Below, one piece after another: positions 46,701-60,400 of a DNA stretch of 64,000 nucleotides; positions within the stretch are counted from its first letter, which is position 1; every line of letters starts with the position of its first letter. The notes under the pieces were generated by a model, which saw only the letters and a list, made by a program, of their open reading frames with translations, searched no databases and was not told the origin of the DNA. The position numbers and the translations under genes were made by a program. This DNA comes from Phytoseiulus persimilis (taxonomy: Eukaryota > Arthropoda > Arachnida > Mesostigmata > Phytoseiidae): positions 86,001 through 150,000 of the forward strand of contig JAQZDE010000063.1 in the NCBI GenBank assembly GCA_037576195.1. The letters are read 5' to 3'.

Positions 46701-49700
46701 ACGGCGGATGGAGGGTTTGGGTGGACACGCTCGCGATCGTGCACTCGCGCGTAGCATTCGAGGAATACCAGCTCCACTACGCGCAGATGCTGCACGAGAC
46801 TCAGCCTCCGGCCGAAGACAGCGTTCCTGTCCTGAGCCAGAACGCGCCGAACGAGTCGATCCGCTCGCTTGGAGCCGTGCTGTCAGCAACAACGCCTTCG
46901 CAACACCCACCGGCTCCTGGCCTGGCGGAGGGCGTTGTCGAGACTGTCCTGACCTCGGAGCCGGTCGCGGCGGTCTCGACGAAAACCGCAGTCGCCACCG
47001 ATGGCGGCATAAAAGCCACCGTCCAGGCTGGCACGAACATTCCCTCTTCTCCTCCGCCCGCTGTTCCTGGCACCTGTTCCTCTCCCGCCTCGCTTTCGCA
47101 CTACCAAGAGCTTTCCGCAGTCTCGACACCGGAGAAACGAGAGACCTCCGGACCGTTGCGAGTTGAGCAAGTAGTCATCACCGAAGATGGGCAAGTCGTT
47201 TGCACGTCGAGCTCTCAGGAGACGATCGAGGAAAAATCGGATGACGGAACTGAGAAAGAGCTACAAGCCAACGATCGGAGCCAGGAAGGAGCTGATGCTA
47301 CGCTCGATCAGGAGAACAGAAGCCATGACGTCGGCGTCAATGACTCTGTCAAATACCCAGATGGGTCTTCGGAATCCCCGGAACTTTGCGACGCGGCGAT
47401 TGCCGAATGCGGGCTTAGGTCAGAGGAAACGTCTTCGGCGACTGCATCCACATCTCCTCAAGGACCGTCTGAAATTCCGATGAAGGTTTGTGTTGCCCGC
47501 GGAGAATCGGTTCAGAAATCCGGCTATTCCCCCAATTTCTCTGGTCCTCGGAGCGTTCGACTCATACGGTTTTTATGATTACAGCTCTCAACAGTAACGG
47601 AGCCGTCAGCGCATGTACGTATCGCGGATATACTGCAGACCGGAACAAACCAAGAAGAGCCAGTTGACGACGACAATGCAGCATGTACGCAGGTCGCAAA
47701 CGAAACGTCTAGCGTCAGTGTCGGCGAGCACAATGAAGACTCGGAAGTCGAGAAGAAAATCGAAGAAATCAGTCTGGATGATGACGAAGAATGCGTCTCG
47801 CCCCAAATTATCGATTGTCCGGCGATTGAGTCGCCGGCACCGTCCCAAACCTCGCAAGTCTCCGGATCCGACGTTCAGGAACAACAACATGATGACGATG
47901 AACGAGAGAAGCACGAGACCGAAGGAGAGAAAGAAATTCCCATCGATGCTGCGCTCGTAACCGAGTTGCCTTGTGATACAATCGAGTCTTCAAGTATGCC
48001 GCTGTCGCCTCTGCTAGAGAAAAAGGTAAGACCCATCTCCTCAGTAATCCTTCCTCCGGACGCGACTGAGACAGAGCTAACGAAACGTTCCTTGCGATCC
48101 CCCAGGCGGCCGAGTTGAACGCCAAAAATCAGCCGCAGTCGCAGTCTACCGATGTCGTGGAAATCAAGGAAGGAGATTCATCTCAGAGCTCACCGGACAA
48201 AGTCGGCGTCTGCAACAAGGAAGCCGCCGGAACTCCGAAAGACCCTCAGTCAATCGAAAATGCAACCAAATCCGAGCCAGACAGTTCAGAACAAACAGAA
48301 CGATCCGAGTGTGGTAATCTGGAGCAAGTGGTGTCCACCATCGAGGCCCAGATTCAACAAAGTTCGTACAACATTCGGGTGCGAGACATGGATCAGAATA
48401 ACGTCGACGCCAAGGGAGCAGATCAGGAAGAGCTCAACGAGGGCTCGACGAACAAGTCGAGACCGAAAAGCGTGTCTTTCGCCAACGCAGACACCTTCGA
48501 GAACATTTATCCGAACCAGCCCGTTGTGGGAGCTCGCGACAACGGCTCACAGGCGTCCTCAAGGTATGTCGATGTTCGAGCGGAGCATGAGCTGAACGAT
48601 CGCTCGCCGTTCTCTTGAGTGAAATCTCTTATCGCTTTTTGCAGACAATTATTCAACAGCGGGCCTTCGAGACCCCCCTTCCGCATCCCTGAGTTCCGTT
48701 GGTCAGCCATCCACCAGCGTTTGCTCTCGGACCTGCTCTACTCCCTCGAGACTGACATTCAACTGTGGAGATCGCATTCCACGAAGACCATCATGGACTT
48801 CGTTAATTCTTCAGAAAATGCAATATTTGTCGTGAACACCGTCCACCTGATATCGCAGCTCTCCGATAACATCGTCATAGCCTGCGGAGGTCTCCTACCA
48901 CTGTTGGCTGCTGCCACGTCTCCAACGGTGAGCGCTCCCTCGAGATTTCCGTCACATTCGTTCGAAAGCCTCCGCTCCCCAGATGGAGCGGAGGCGAACC
49001 GGAAGCCATTCTCTAACTCCCCCCTCTCTCTCTTTCTCTCACTCCTAATTTCAGCACGAGCTCGAAGTGGTGGAGCCTACGCAAGGGCTATCGTCGGAGA
49101 TGAGCTTTGCCTTCTTACAGCGTCTGGTGCATCTGGCAGACGTGCTGGTGTTCGCCTCGTCGCTATCGTTCTCTGAACTCGAGTCGGAGAAGAACATGGC
49201 GTCGGGTGGAATACTTCGGCAGTGTCTGCGGCTGGTGTGCACCAACGCCGTGCGGACCTGTCTCGACGGAAGGGTGAAAATCCCTCCGGCTCAAAGCGGG
49301 CACGGGCACGGCCACCATCAGCAGACGGCCCATCATCAACATCCGAGCATGGCCAGCGCTTTGCAAAGAATGCGTAATGATCTCAGCGGGACATTGATGC
49401 AGATCAAGGACCCCGAGAAACTTTTGCAAGACATGGACGTTAACAGACTCCGAGCTGTCATTTACAGAGATGACGAGACGAAACAAGCTCAGTTTTTGGC
49501 TTTAGCTGTGGTCTACTTCATCTCCGTTCTGATGGTGTCCAAATACCGCGATATTATAGAGCCCGCTAGTCCGCAAGCCGAGCGAAGAGAGCGTTGCGAG
49601 AACGGCCGTTACGGAACTTCCGGACAGGCCACATCGACGTCGAACAACAGTTGTCAGCCGCAACCAGGCCAGCAGAATTCGCCGGAAGAAGATTCGGATA

Positions 49701-52700
49701 TCTTAGCCAATCTGCATTCGTCAAGCATTCCCATCATTCCTGCTCAGCACCTGAACCAGAGCAATCCCACAGCGCACTCCCATTGTCACCAGCAGAGTTC
49801 TCACATCTCCGCCAGTGGTGGGTGTTTCTGCGAAAATCCAGAGGATAACAGAACCCTTCCTCTCCCTCTCCGAGCAGTTCCGCTGCTGCTGCTAATAGTA
49901 ATAATGATAATTATCAGCGAATCTTCTCTTTCGCAGACGATGCGTACAACGGATCCAACAAGAACACCGCGGATCCTCGGAACGGAGAATCCCGCGAGGC
50001 GACCCTCACGCAGAAGCTGGAAACCGCTCTCTGCGGTGTGTGCCCTCTGCTGCGAGAGATCATGGTTGATTTCGCACAGTTCCTCTCCAAAACGCTGGTG
50101 GGATCTCACGGTCAAGATCTCCTTGTCGAAGGCAAAGGTCTGAACACGTTCAAAAACTCGACTTCAGTCGTGGAGCTAGTGATGCTTCTGTGCTCGCAAG
50201 AATGGCAAAATTCCCTGCAGAAACATGCTGGGTTGGCATTTATTGAATTAATCAACGAAGGACGGCTCCTTTCGCACGCGATGAAAGATCACATCGTACG
50301 CGTCGCCAACGAGGCCGATTTCATACTGAACAGAATGCGCGCGGATGATGTCATCAAGCACGCCGACTTCGAACAGCTCTGCGGCCAAACCGCAGCTGAA
50401 CGCAGGGACGAGGAGAGCATGTGCGACCACTTGATAACGGCGGCTAGAAGACGGGACGCCGTCGTGGCGCAGCGGATGATCGACAAAGTGTTCAACATGC
50501 TCACGAATCGACATGGTGCCTGGAGGAGGCGGAGCTGTCCCCACAAGCCCGCCGAGAACAAGATCGACTACCTGAAGCTCGACAGCTGGGAGGACGACGC
50601 TCGGAGACGCAGGCGGTTCGTGAGGAACCCTCTGGGTTCTTCGCACCGTGGAGCGACTCTCAAAGCGGCCGAAGAGCACGGCGCCCCCGAAGACGCTATC
50701 GCCGCAGCCCGCGAGGAGATCCACAGACAGCTCGCTCAACAAAGAAGACAAACCGGATCTCCAGGGAGCGAGCTCGCGGCTGGCGAATCTGAATACTGGG
50801 AAGATAAGGAGTTGGACTCCGAGTACGCCGGCAGTGTAAGTCTGAGCACTCGATGTCGTCTCATCGCTCCAGGCATAACTGCTCCGGGCACCTTGTCTGT
50901 AACGCAGTCCGAACTCTTCTTCGAAGTCGACGAGGAAGACTCAGAATTCAAGAAAAATTGTTCCAACGTGAGTTAAGAGGGAATTTTCCGGGAAAGAATG
51001 TCCGCAGCATGAGGCGGGCTCTTCTCGATCAACGACCGGAGGGGTTCCCGGAGAACAATGAACCACTAAGGGAGACGCATGACTTTTCCGTAGGTGTTGA
51101 AGTATTGTGAGCATATTCATGGCAAGTGGCATTTTAGCGAAATCAGGGCCGTATTTTCGCGCCGCTACCTGCTTCAGAATGTTGCTCTCGAAATATTCCT
51201 CGCATCGAGAAGTGAGTAACGAGAACTTTTCTGATGAGAACTTTATTTCGCGCGGAGTTTTTATGACTGTAATCACTCGCGATTCCTCCGTGTCGTCCTG
51301 GTCAATTCTGCCGTTTCTTCCAGCATCGATCATGTTCGCATTCGACAGTCAGAAAACGGTGAAGAAAGTTGTCAAGGCTCTTCCGCAAGTTGGAGTGGGA
51401 ATCAAGTACGGCATCGGACAAACACGGAGGGCTTCCCTGATGACGCCACGTCAGATATTCCAGCAGAGCAACATGACGCAAAAATGGCAACGTCGGGAGA
51501 TCTCCAACTTCGAATACCTCATGTTCTTGAACACCATCGCCGGTCGAACGTACAGCGATTTGAACCAGTACCCAGTTTTCCCGTGGGTGTTGACGAACTA
51601 CGAAAGCGCAGAACTTGATCTCAGCCTTCCGTCGAACTACAGAGATCTGTCCAAGCCTATTGGCGCTCTGAATCCGTCCCGTAAACAGTTCTTCGAGGAG
51701 CGCTACGAGTCCTGGGAGCATGAAGTCATACCCCCGTTCCATTATGGCACACACTATTCAACCGCTGCATTTACCTTGAACTGGCTCCTGCGTCTGGAGC
51801 CTTTCACGACGATGTTGATCGCGTTGCAAGACGGCAAGTTCGACCATCCTGATCGACTGTTTTCGTCCGTAGGCCAGTCATGGAAGAACTGTCAGAGAGA
51901 TACGTCCGACGTCAAGGAGTTGGTCCCGGAATTTTTCTATTTGCCCGAAATGTTCCTCAATCAGAACTCGTTCAATTTGGGCAAACGAGAGGACGGCCAC
52001 GTAGTTTGTGATGTAGAGCTGCCTCCATGGGCGAACGACTCGGCAGAGGAATTTGTCCGCATCCATCGTATGGCTTTGGAGTCAGAGATTGTCTCGTGCC
52101 AACTCCATCAGTGGATCGATTTAATTTTCGGCTATAAGCAACGGGGGCCTGAAGCAGTGCGGAATACGAATGTGTTCTACTACTTGACCTATGAGGGAAC
52201 GGTCGATCTCGAAAACATCAAGGATCCCGTCATGAGGGAGGCCGTTGAAAACCAGATCAAGAACTTCGGCATGACGCCGTCGCAGCTCCTGCTCGAACCC
52301 CATCCGCCGAGGAGTTCTGCGATGCACATCAGCCCCCTGATGTTCTCGCCGGTGGCTGACGAAGTGTGCATGGTCATAAAATTCTTGTCCAACTCCCCCA
52401 TCGTCCACATTTCGGCCAACACTTACCCGCAACTCCCCACGCCTTCCGTGGTGACGGTCGCGGCCAATCACAACTTCGCGGTCAACCGTTGGAACCCCAA
52501 CTTCAACACGCCTCTGCATGCCGGCGGCGCTGCAGCTGCAGGGTATCATCACGATGTGTCGTCCCAGAGCGGAGGGCCTTCGCAACAGAACCAGGTCCTG
52601 CCACTGTCCATGGACCCGCTGCTCAGTAAGTGTTTCGGCGTGGGAGCGGCCCCGAATGAGTCCCTTCTCAATCTTCTGGATCACGACTGAGCTAAGGAAA

Positions 52701-53814
52701 CCCGTTCCCCCTTGCAGTGATGAACGTTTCGCCGCACAAGCGTCACCTGGGCGACGCAGACTTTTCCCAACAACTGAGGATGCGGCCCTCGTGTTTCGTC
52801 ACCACAGTTGACTCTCGCTTCATCATAGCGGCTGGCTTCTGGGATAAATCGTTCCGAGTTTTTTCGACAGAGTCTGCGAAGACGGTGCAGATCATCTATG
52901 CGCACTTCGGCGTTGTGACGTGTTTGGCGCGCTCTGAGTGCAACATCACATCTGACTGCTACATCGCCTCTGGATCCGAGGATTGCACTGTTCTGCTGTG
53001 GCACTGGAACGCCCGGACGCAATCGATCGCGGGCGACAACGCCAATCCCGGTAAGAGAGCACATCGCTTTCGTGCGCATTCCTACCGGAGCTCGTTGCTC
53101 CGCTCCTAAAGCTGATTCCGGCGTTGTGGTTAGCCTCTTCTCTCATTCTAGACGTGCCGACGCCCCGAGCCTCGCTGACGGGGCACGAAAGCGAAATCAC
53201 GTGCATCGTGGTGTCGGCCGAACTGGGCCTCGTGGTGAGTGGTTCGAGGGCGGGCGCCGTGCTCGTTCACACGACCGCGGGAGACCTACTACGCTCGGTT
53301 CAGGGTCCGGAACATTTCAAAAGTCCTCATCTGTGCTGTCTTTCGCGGGAGGGAACGATGGTGGTCTGCTACGATCTCAGCAATGTTTGCACTTTCAACA
53401 TGAACGGCAAGCAACTCAGGGACGTTACGCATCATGATGATATCGGGGTAGGTCCACGAAAGCCGGGAACTTGCCCGCTGGTTTGTTCACCCTGAAAATT
53501 CAACCGGAGGTTCGAATCAGCCCTTTCGGGACGGCTCACTAAAATGCGCGCTGTTTCTCCCTTTGTTCCAGTGCTGCGCATTGAGCCGTGACGGAGAATA
53601 TTTGATAACTGGAGGAGAAAGCGGAGTGGTTGAAGTTTGGCGCACGTACAACCTAGCGCTGCTCTACGCGTTCCCAGCCTGCGAGGGCGCCGTGCGCTCG
53701 GTGGCCCTCTCTCACGACCAGAGGTTCCTGATAACTGGTCTGTCGAATGGTTCCATCACGGTCTTCTACATTGATTTCAACCGATGGCACCACGAATACC
53801 AACAACGCTATTGA
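40754..53814 (+). CDS. NBEA: Neurobeachin (rugose/AKAP550 orthologue), complete
   Basis: Eighteen coding exons: 40754-41002, 43503-43607, 43729-43855, 43940-44130, 44271-44477, 44560-45215, 45322-46283, 46434-47485, 47585-48025, 48106-48563, 48645-48927, 49055-49817, 49937-50967, 51094-51211, 51324-52625, 52718-53050, 53152-53447, 53572-53814. They sum to 8,817 nt, 2,938 aa (human NBEA 2,946). The order is the classic one: N-terminal armadillo-like region, ConA-like lectin domain ([17 protein letters not shown], ~225-430), armadillo-like repeats, an acidic disordered stretch (~960-1480), the DUF1088 region, a PH-like domain (~2130-2240), BEACH (~2260-2540; [28 protein letters not shown]) and C-terminal WD40 repeats. 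In flies the protein binds PKA RII and controls receptor traffic and synapses. Intron 1 is 2.5 kb; the rest are 80-150 bp. Intron 4 uses a GC donor. Exon 12 holds a His-rich patch ([15 protein letters not shown]). Confidence 0.97.
41003..43502 (+). other. Neurobeachin intron 1
   Basis: The only long intron of the gene. No exon, RNA gene or clear transposon seen; a short GA microsatellite lies at 42644-42664. First introns often hold regulatory sites, but none can be named here. Confidence 0.5.
42644..42664. repeat. (GA)n microsatellite
   Basis: GAGAGAAAGAGAGAGAGAGAG run within neurobeachin intron 1; a CT run of similar length occurs at about 55637-55654. Confidence 0.85.
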
Positions 53815-54080
53815 GCGTCGAACGCAGTTGTCCCGCTGTGTGCCATTCGGTGCCTCGAGGACACGGGCAGTGAGGAACGCCCACGCCTCCGGATATCTGT
53901 GAACAACACATGTTCCCACATCGATGTATCGAACGGAGAACACATTCGTTCGGTCATTGTTTCTCGACATGCGCTCTTCGACGGCCCCGACAGTAGTCAG
54001 ACGAAGCAACAGTCTGTTAAGGGTGAACAATGGCGAGATCAAGTCAAAAATCAGAGCGTGTGTGTCAATGAATCAATAGC

Positions 54081-54192
54081 CATCCATCCATCAATCCATC
54101 CAATCGATCGACGATCCAGCTGAATCTATTCGCGATCCTTAAACCCACCTATCTACCCATTTTCTCATCTAGCCGATCATCCATCCATCCAT
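54081..54192. repeat. ATCC/CATC short tandem repeats
   Basis: CATCCATCCATCAATCCATCC and, about 80 bp later, CATCCATCCATCCA. Simple repeats in the neurobeachin 3' region. Confidence 0.8.
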
Positions 54193-57100
54193 TTTACGGT
54201 TCGAACACAAGAACCGCCTCTTATTCTGCTGAGAATTTTCGTACATCGATCTAGGGAAATCTATGTGAGGCGGGCGCAAGAGAACAAAGCTCTTTTACAG
54301 AAGTTCCTCTTTGAATTTCACGACATGAGAATCTTCCGACCGAAGTCATACAGGTAGCATGCGAGCAGTGAACGATTACCGATAAGTGCGTTGTCAAGGA
54401 ATTACGTTGGGAGCAACTCGGTGTGTCTGTGTTTCACTATTTTTTACCGAATTTTCTACGCAATCGAGAGTAGCTAGTCTTGAATCGGGAGGCATAGAAC
54501 AACCTTGAACAGACAGAAGCATTTGATCTTGAACACTGAAATTTTCATCATTCTTGACGATGTCATCGTTCTCGCGTCCATTGCAGCCTTCGACGATGTC
54601 AATCGGTGGCAATCGAAGACAAGCTTGGGGAGAGCATCCGCAGAGGTATTAGAGAGAGACTGCGCATTGTCTCTCCGTGTTACTGAACTAATACTGAACT
54701 CTGTTCGTCTACTGACCGATTGATTGATTGAGTGAGCGTGCAAGAATGCGATGATCATTACTCTATGATGTTTCTCACTTTGATGGTCTCTATTGACATG
54801 ATTATAAATGAAGGCCTTCGGAAGAGTCCTCGCCGGACTAGCTTCGCGACGAACACACGATAGCAAGCGCGGAATTAGAAGCGTCCGGACATGCAAAAAA
54901 ACCACGGACAAGTGAGCCTGACAGTCAACAAGAAGTGAGAGAGAACCTTGTCAACGTCCGATTGTCCACAGAAGCTTGAACATGATGAGAGAGATGAAGA
55001 TGATTCAGCAATACATCCGTCCCTTCGGCCAGGGTTTTTTCTTCGAGAACGGGCTCGGAGTCTGCTCGCTCCGAGTTCGGAGTCCGGTCGTTCGTGATCG
55101 AAATCCTCATGGATTTGGATCTATAGACCGCGACTCTCCCTGCCGTTTCGCCGCTGCAGAGCGGTTTCGCTCCGTCCGTAGAAGTCAACGATTCAATCAG
55201 AGAGAAATAATGAATAGCGAGTCTCGTACCCAACTACCTGCAGAAATAACTTCATACTTTAAACAGCTAGTTGCGAGCCACAGAAGAACCGTAAAAGTAT
55301 AGAGAGCCAGTTTGTCGGCCTCGGTCTATTCGTCGTCGACGTACATTGTTTGAGCGACTTCCACCAAACGAAGTTGTAGGTCGTTAGAATCGTTGTGAAG
55401 CCGGCCCGGCTAGCAGTTATGCTGTTCATGCAGCGAAGCATCTCGTGGAGGTCGCTCTTCTAGTCAAAACCGGTTCCTGTTTCGCGAGATCCGTGTTGGC
55501 GGCGGCACCGGCTGCTGCAGCCATTGCTCGCACTCACGACAACCAACCTCCGAAACTGGGGCCAGTGCTTTCCGTGTGCGCGCAGGGTTCCATTGGTCAC
55601 TCTCCCGGAAATGACCTCCAGTTCCCGTCCGCCAGCTCTCTCTCTCTCTCTCTGAAGCCTGGAATTTGTTTCTGACGCCGCTCAGTTTCAGATCGAAGCC
55701 GAAAGAGCATGAGCTCGGCATGTTACTTATACCTAATTATGATGGTGATGATGATAATTAACATGAGCGACGATGACACCGATCATTCCAACGAGGAAGG
55801 AGATGCTGCAGGCAGTCGAACAAGTTAGTCTAGGAAAACTGAGCAAGCTAGAAAAAACAACTAAGAGGAAGATGCTGAAACAATACTTTGTAAGTCCAGC
55901 TGTGGATGACACACAAATAAACAGATCCATCGAACCGCAGCCTTGGTGGTACAATAATAAACACTAAGTATGTGCTAAATGGGGATAACCGATAACTAGC
56001 GTCCTCGATTTCTCATGCGTTCTGTAGCCTCCGCAGCCGACGCGAAACTGGCTTCTCGATCGATAGTAATTTTCCTCAGCCTGAAGCTGGGATTGTCAAA
56101 CGTGATAGCAGGTCACTAACTCAGTTTTCATGAAAAAAGCCGCGGCTCGTCAGCTCCTTGCCTGGTTTTCGGAAATAGAAGCCATCACGTGCCTTTCTGG
56201 TGCTCCAAGTTGTACCCCCGTCGAGAATCACTGGTCTGATAGCTTGTTCTGATGGTTGTCGGCGATTCTTCCGCGGACAATTTCACGGTTCTTGGTCGAT
56301 GGTGGGGAGGACCATGGTTTCCTTCACATGTCGAGACATATGTTCGGGTCAGAGCTGTGCGCCGTGAGGACTCCGACGGCGACGGACGGAAGAACTGGAT
56401 GCACTAGGAGATTTCCGGGTCAACTTATTCTGTCTTCGGAGTTCCCCGCCTCGTTTCGGCAGGCACCCTATCGGGCAGGTGAATTCCTGCGCAGCATCCC
56501 GTCCCTCTTTGCATCCCTCCAGGGATCTACGTTGCCATTTCTGATAGACTTCATTAATGGCATATCGAGGAAGATGGGTGAAATTCAGGCAATCCAGTTC
56601 GCAAGAGCACCATGCCGCTTGAGATTGAGGCCACGACGTATCTCCGCCCCGGGCATCAGGTCGCTGGGGGCATCAGAATGCCTCTCCATGCCTATCACAT
56701 TAGGGTTTCTAAGCTCTTCCAGGTAACTTTTTTCCCGGAATCCTCAGAGTGGGGGCGAAGTCCGATCTTTGCATCTGATTTTCACCCTATTGACGAACCA
56801 CCATATAATTTTCGTCCTCCTTCCTGATCGAGAGGCAACGTTGAGTTCATTTTGTTTCTGCCTCGGACCAGAGATCGCGCCAACGAAGTTGACAAACCTC
56901 GCTGTCCTATCTATCGAGATGTACATCACGGATGAGTTTAACTTCAATGAGGAGTCAATAGAAGATTCGCAGATCCAGGAGCGGAGCAAATGACCCTCCA
57001 AGAATACGTAATCCAATTGCTCATATAATATTCTAGTGGCTTACATTCGGGTCAGCTCGCGCAAGTTTTCTCCATTTCTCTGAGGATCTCAATTTCAGAT

Positions 57101-57225
57101 GATCATACCTTATGTTTAAGGACATTCGAAGTTACATTCAGTGTGAATCAATAGCATTCAAGTTCTCAAACCCCAAAAAAAGAGGGGGGGGGGGCATCAA
57201 ATCCGCCCCGGGCATCATGAAGACT

Positions 57226-57238
57226 CGCTACGCCACTG
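57226..57238 (-). mobile_element. CAGTGGCGTA-type transposon terminus
   Basis: On minus the sequence reads CAGTGGCGTAGCG and continues into ATGATGCCCGGGGCGG, like the ends of the 27.1-27.7 kb element. The motif TCCGCCCCGGGCATCA recurs in the same orientation about 560 bp to the left (near 56643). An element of about 0.6 kb may therefore span 56.63-57.24 kb, but its left end is not sharp. Confidence 0.4.
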
Positions 57239-57470
57239 CTCCAGCTTGCCCATAGCCTCTCCGGCCGCCTTCTTCCGAAGCCTGGATTTTCGTATTCGAA
57301 CTTCCTCGGTTCTCCCTCCTGATCCGTAGATAAATGAGATTATGGTCACTCGAGGTGGGGACTTCCTCTCCCTCTCCAATCCACACCTCGAATCCGTGGT
57401 CGAAGCTGAGGGTATTGCGGAGTGCAAAGTCAACAGAGGACGAGAATGCACTCTGGTGTTGCGTATTCAT
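57239..57470 (-). mobile_element. Non-LTR retrotransposon endonuclease fragment
   Basis: The minus frame contains SSSVDFALRNTLSFDHGFEV then PTSSDHNLIYLRI. This corresponds to the end of the apurinic-type endonuclease of LINE elements (SSiIDvTl ... w.V ... SDHn.I...l), including the catalytic SDH motif. The upstream endonuclease part and reverse transcriptase are not intact next to it. Judged a dead fragment. Confidence 0.45.
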
Positions 57471-60400
57471 CCCTGACAGTCAGGACATGCTGAGGATGTT
57501 CAGATCGTTTCTTCCCTGGATCGTTCGCGGCCGCCGTCGTCGCCGGAATGATCCGCAGAGGAGCGCGCTCCGACCTTTGATTCTTCCATACTACTGACCT
57601 GGCCTGATGCGAGTGGGTTGATACGAACAGCAACTTGAGGAGAGGCATCTCTGCCATCAAAACTCTAGAGCTCTCCTTAGGAGCTCCCTCATTATTGCAT
57701 GCATCGATCCAATGAGCCATGGCTGGTCGTTCATGTGCGTCACTCGAGCAATGGAATCATCCCATTCCATTGTTTGAGACGTTCTGTCTGGTCCGGGAAC
57801 GATCGAATGAGGATTCCAACTCCATCCGATTGTTCGCCACCAGCCACGGCCCGACTACATTTCTGCTAGTCCTTCAATTGCCTGCTTAGAGGCTAGGCTA
57901 CCGAGCTTCGGCCTGCAGGAACTCCCTAAAAGTCCCTCTGCTCGATCACGAGACTTCAACCCGCAGCGAAACCTCTCCAATCATTCTTGGTGATCGTCCT
58001 GAGTGTTGGGCGGTCGAACTGAGGAAATCAAACTGACTCCGTAAGCCCACCCATCGCAACTCTCATCACTTGACCCGTTCAGAGAGCCGCTTTTCTCCAA
58101 CGCTCGGTTGTCCCCACTCTGCTCATCGCATATTCCCACCCCATCATTTCCGTTACTTCCTTGATGAAAGGGCAGACAAAGAGATGGACCAGCCAATCGA
58201 TGGCTTGTCCGAGGGATTTCGCATTCATTCTTCAAAAATCGAGCCGTGATCTCAAGCTAAAGCTATGCTCGGCGACGGCACCAAACCACGAAACCGTGAT
58301 TGTCATCTGCAGATTGCGGCCAGTTTCAGACTATCCGGTCTTGTTGAGAATGCCGCAAAATTCTCAGCGGTCCGGGCCGCGCCAGTCGAAATACAATTCA
58401 TGGAACGTGAAGCTTCGTCTTCCTCGGCTAATATACCTGACGCCATAGAGTTCAGAGAAGGAGTCGTGTTGGGGCTTCAGGAAGAAACGACTTCACTCGT
58501 TCTGCTGGAAAAGCTCACTGAACAACGGAATCCTCGAATTGCAGGGCCATTTCCCGAGCCGCGCAGAAGTCTTAACAGGACTTGCTCCGCCGCAGGTGAT
58601 GGTATCTCAACGGTTGTTCCAGGACGGTTCCAATGCGTCCAAAAGTAACTCGATTCCCGCGGTCTCAACCGGCGGTGGTCTAGCTGCGTCAATGTCCTGC
58701 TTCAAGATGAAAAGAGGGAATGCTTGCCTTGGGGAGCTCCACACATTGCAACTCATAGCCGAAATGTACTGGATAGCACAGATGATCTTCGCCGAGTCTG
58801 GCGTTTCTTCCGTGAAGCCAATTCAATTGAGGTAAGGTCGACAGACCATCTCTTGTTCGAACCGAGATCTCTTCAGCCCCTTTCAGTGCGGTGCATCGGG
58901 GCATGAAATCAGACATCACCGTTAGCGTCGATCTTTTGTTACGACTCAATGATGTCCTCAAACGTACTGAAGCAGTTCGACGGCAATTTCCTTCCCGTGA
59001 TCACATCTTCGTTCCATGTCAGCGAAGACTCCGAGCAAGTCGGAAAAAAATAATTCATTCGACGGAGTGGAGCGCAAGCGAAGTCGAGCCGTTCTCACCG
59101 GAATTTCTTGAATGGGTTTCGACGAATGGGATGAGGGAAGGTAGGATCTACAAAGAGAGATCTACTAAGAAAACATCGAATGCCTCCATGGCGCTCCGGC
59201 TCGGGCTTCCGGAGTTCCTACCATCTGATTGACCTCTGTTTCTCTGCTCCAACCTGGAAAAACGATTCTTCGGAACTCGCTAGTTACGGAGAATGCGCTT
59301 CACTCCCACTTCAGACACTGAGTGATCCCTTGAGTTGGAAAGCGAGATCGGTTTCTCCTCGAACACGGCCAGGAGCACTACGCCGCCGCATCCCTCCCAT
59401 TCGATTTCTTGCCCCTCCGCAAATAATGGGAAGCACTGAACCGTAGGGATTGCCGCTTGGTCTTCGACTTCCAGCTCGTGACTGTGATCCCACGAGTCTG
59501 TCCAAATGTGTGCGTAAGCCGCAGATATGGGCTCTCGACGGCTGGCATTTGAGCTCTTGAAGATTCTGGCTCTCACCGAATCAGACGGGACAGCATGCCG
59601 AAATCCCCGCATCCGAAGCAGGATAAGTTCTCCCAGGAACTCCGTTCTAGGCGCGGATTATTCTGTCTCCGCGAATGCCATCGGAAACGACGGATTATTC
59701 GTCGGTCTTCTGATTCGAAGCGGGTAAATTCCTAGCCTGTTTCTCGGACCTGTGAACGGTGACGGAACATAGGAAAAAGTCCGCGTAGGAATCACAGTTT
59801 CCCTCCCTTTGCTCTTCCATAGATACAACCCGCTTCACAGATATCCTCTGTGAGATTCCTCCTCTACGACAACGAGATGGACATCGATGGATTGTCCTCA
59901 GCAGCTCCAGGGGCTCCCTCGACAAACAATTCCCCTGAATAGTGGGCTCGATGCCGTTCCTTGTACCGGGAGGTCAGTGGATTTCGTTCCCGCGCTTGAA
60001 AACATGTCGAGTGCATGTGACTTGTATGCGCCAGCGCTAAGCCATGATTTTGGCAGTTGGGAAGCTCTCAGCTTTCACGTCATCGTTCAAGGCAACATCA
60101 GGACTCTTTTCGGGATGCAAACACGTGAGGGAAACTTGCGCGCAAAATTTCACGTAATTCCATCGCCCGGGGAGTCTCGTTCCGCAGCGACTCCGTCCGA
60201 TTAAAACAAGCCTTCCAGCCGTTCGGCTGGCTCAGCGACCATACAGCCAAATTATTCGCCGACTGTCGCGCATTGCTCATCACACTCATTGCACTTCTTT
60301 CACTTCAACGTAGAGCCCGTGGGCGCCCGGCGTCAGCACGTCGACCGAAATTGCTCGGCGCAAGGCAGTGCTCGGTGTCTGGACGGACTATACAGGCTGA

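Noticed and set aside
46531-47166. 211-residue plus frame and several long minus frames over neurobeachin exon 8
   Set aside because: Shadows of the true frame; Arg/Ser/Pro-rich composition with no family match, while the neurobeachin frame continues through.
53505-53530. GGTTCGAATC as a tRNA B box
   Set aside because: No A box, anticodon arm or acceptor stem around it; it lies in a neurobeachin intron.
58265-59612. Possible gene or retroelement RNase H between neurobeachin and striatin
   Set aside because: Only scattered residues fit (WTDS, GCGGVVL); catalytic pattern incomplete and frames broken, so not called as a feature.
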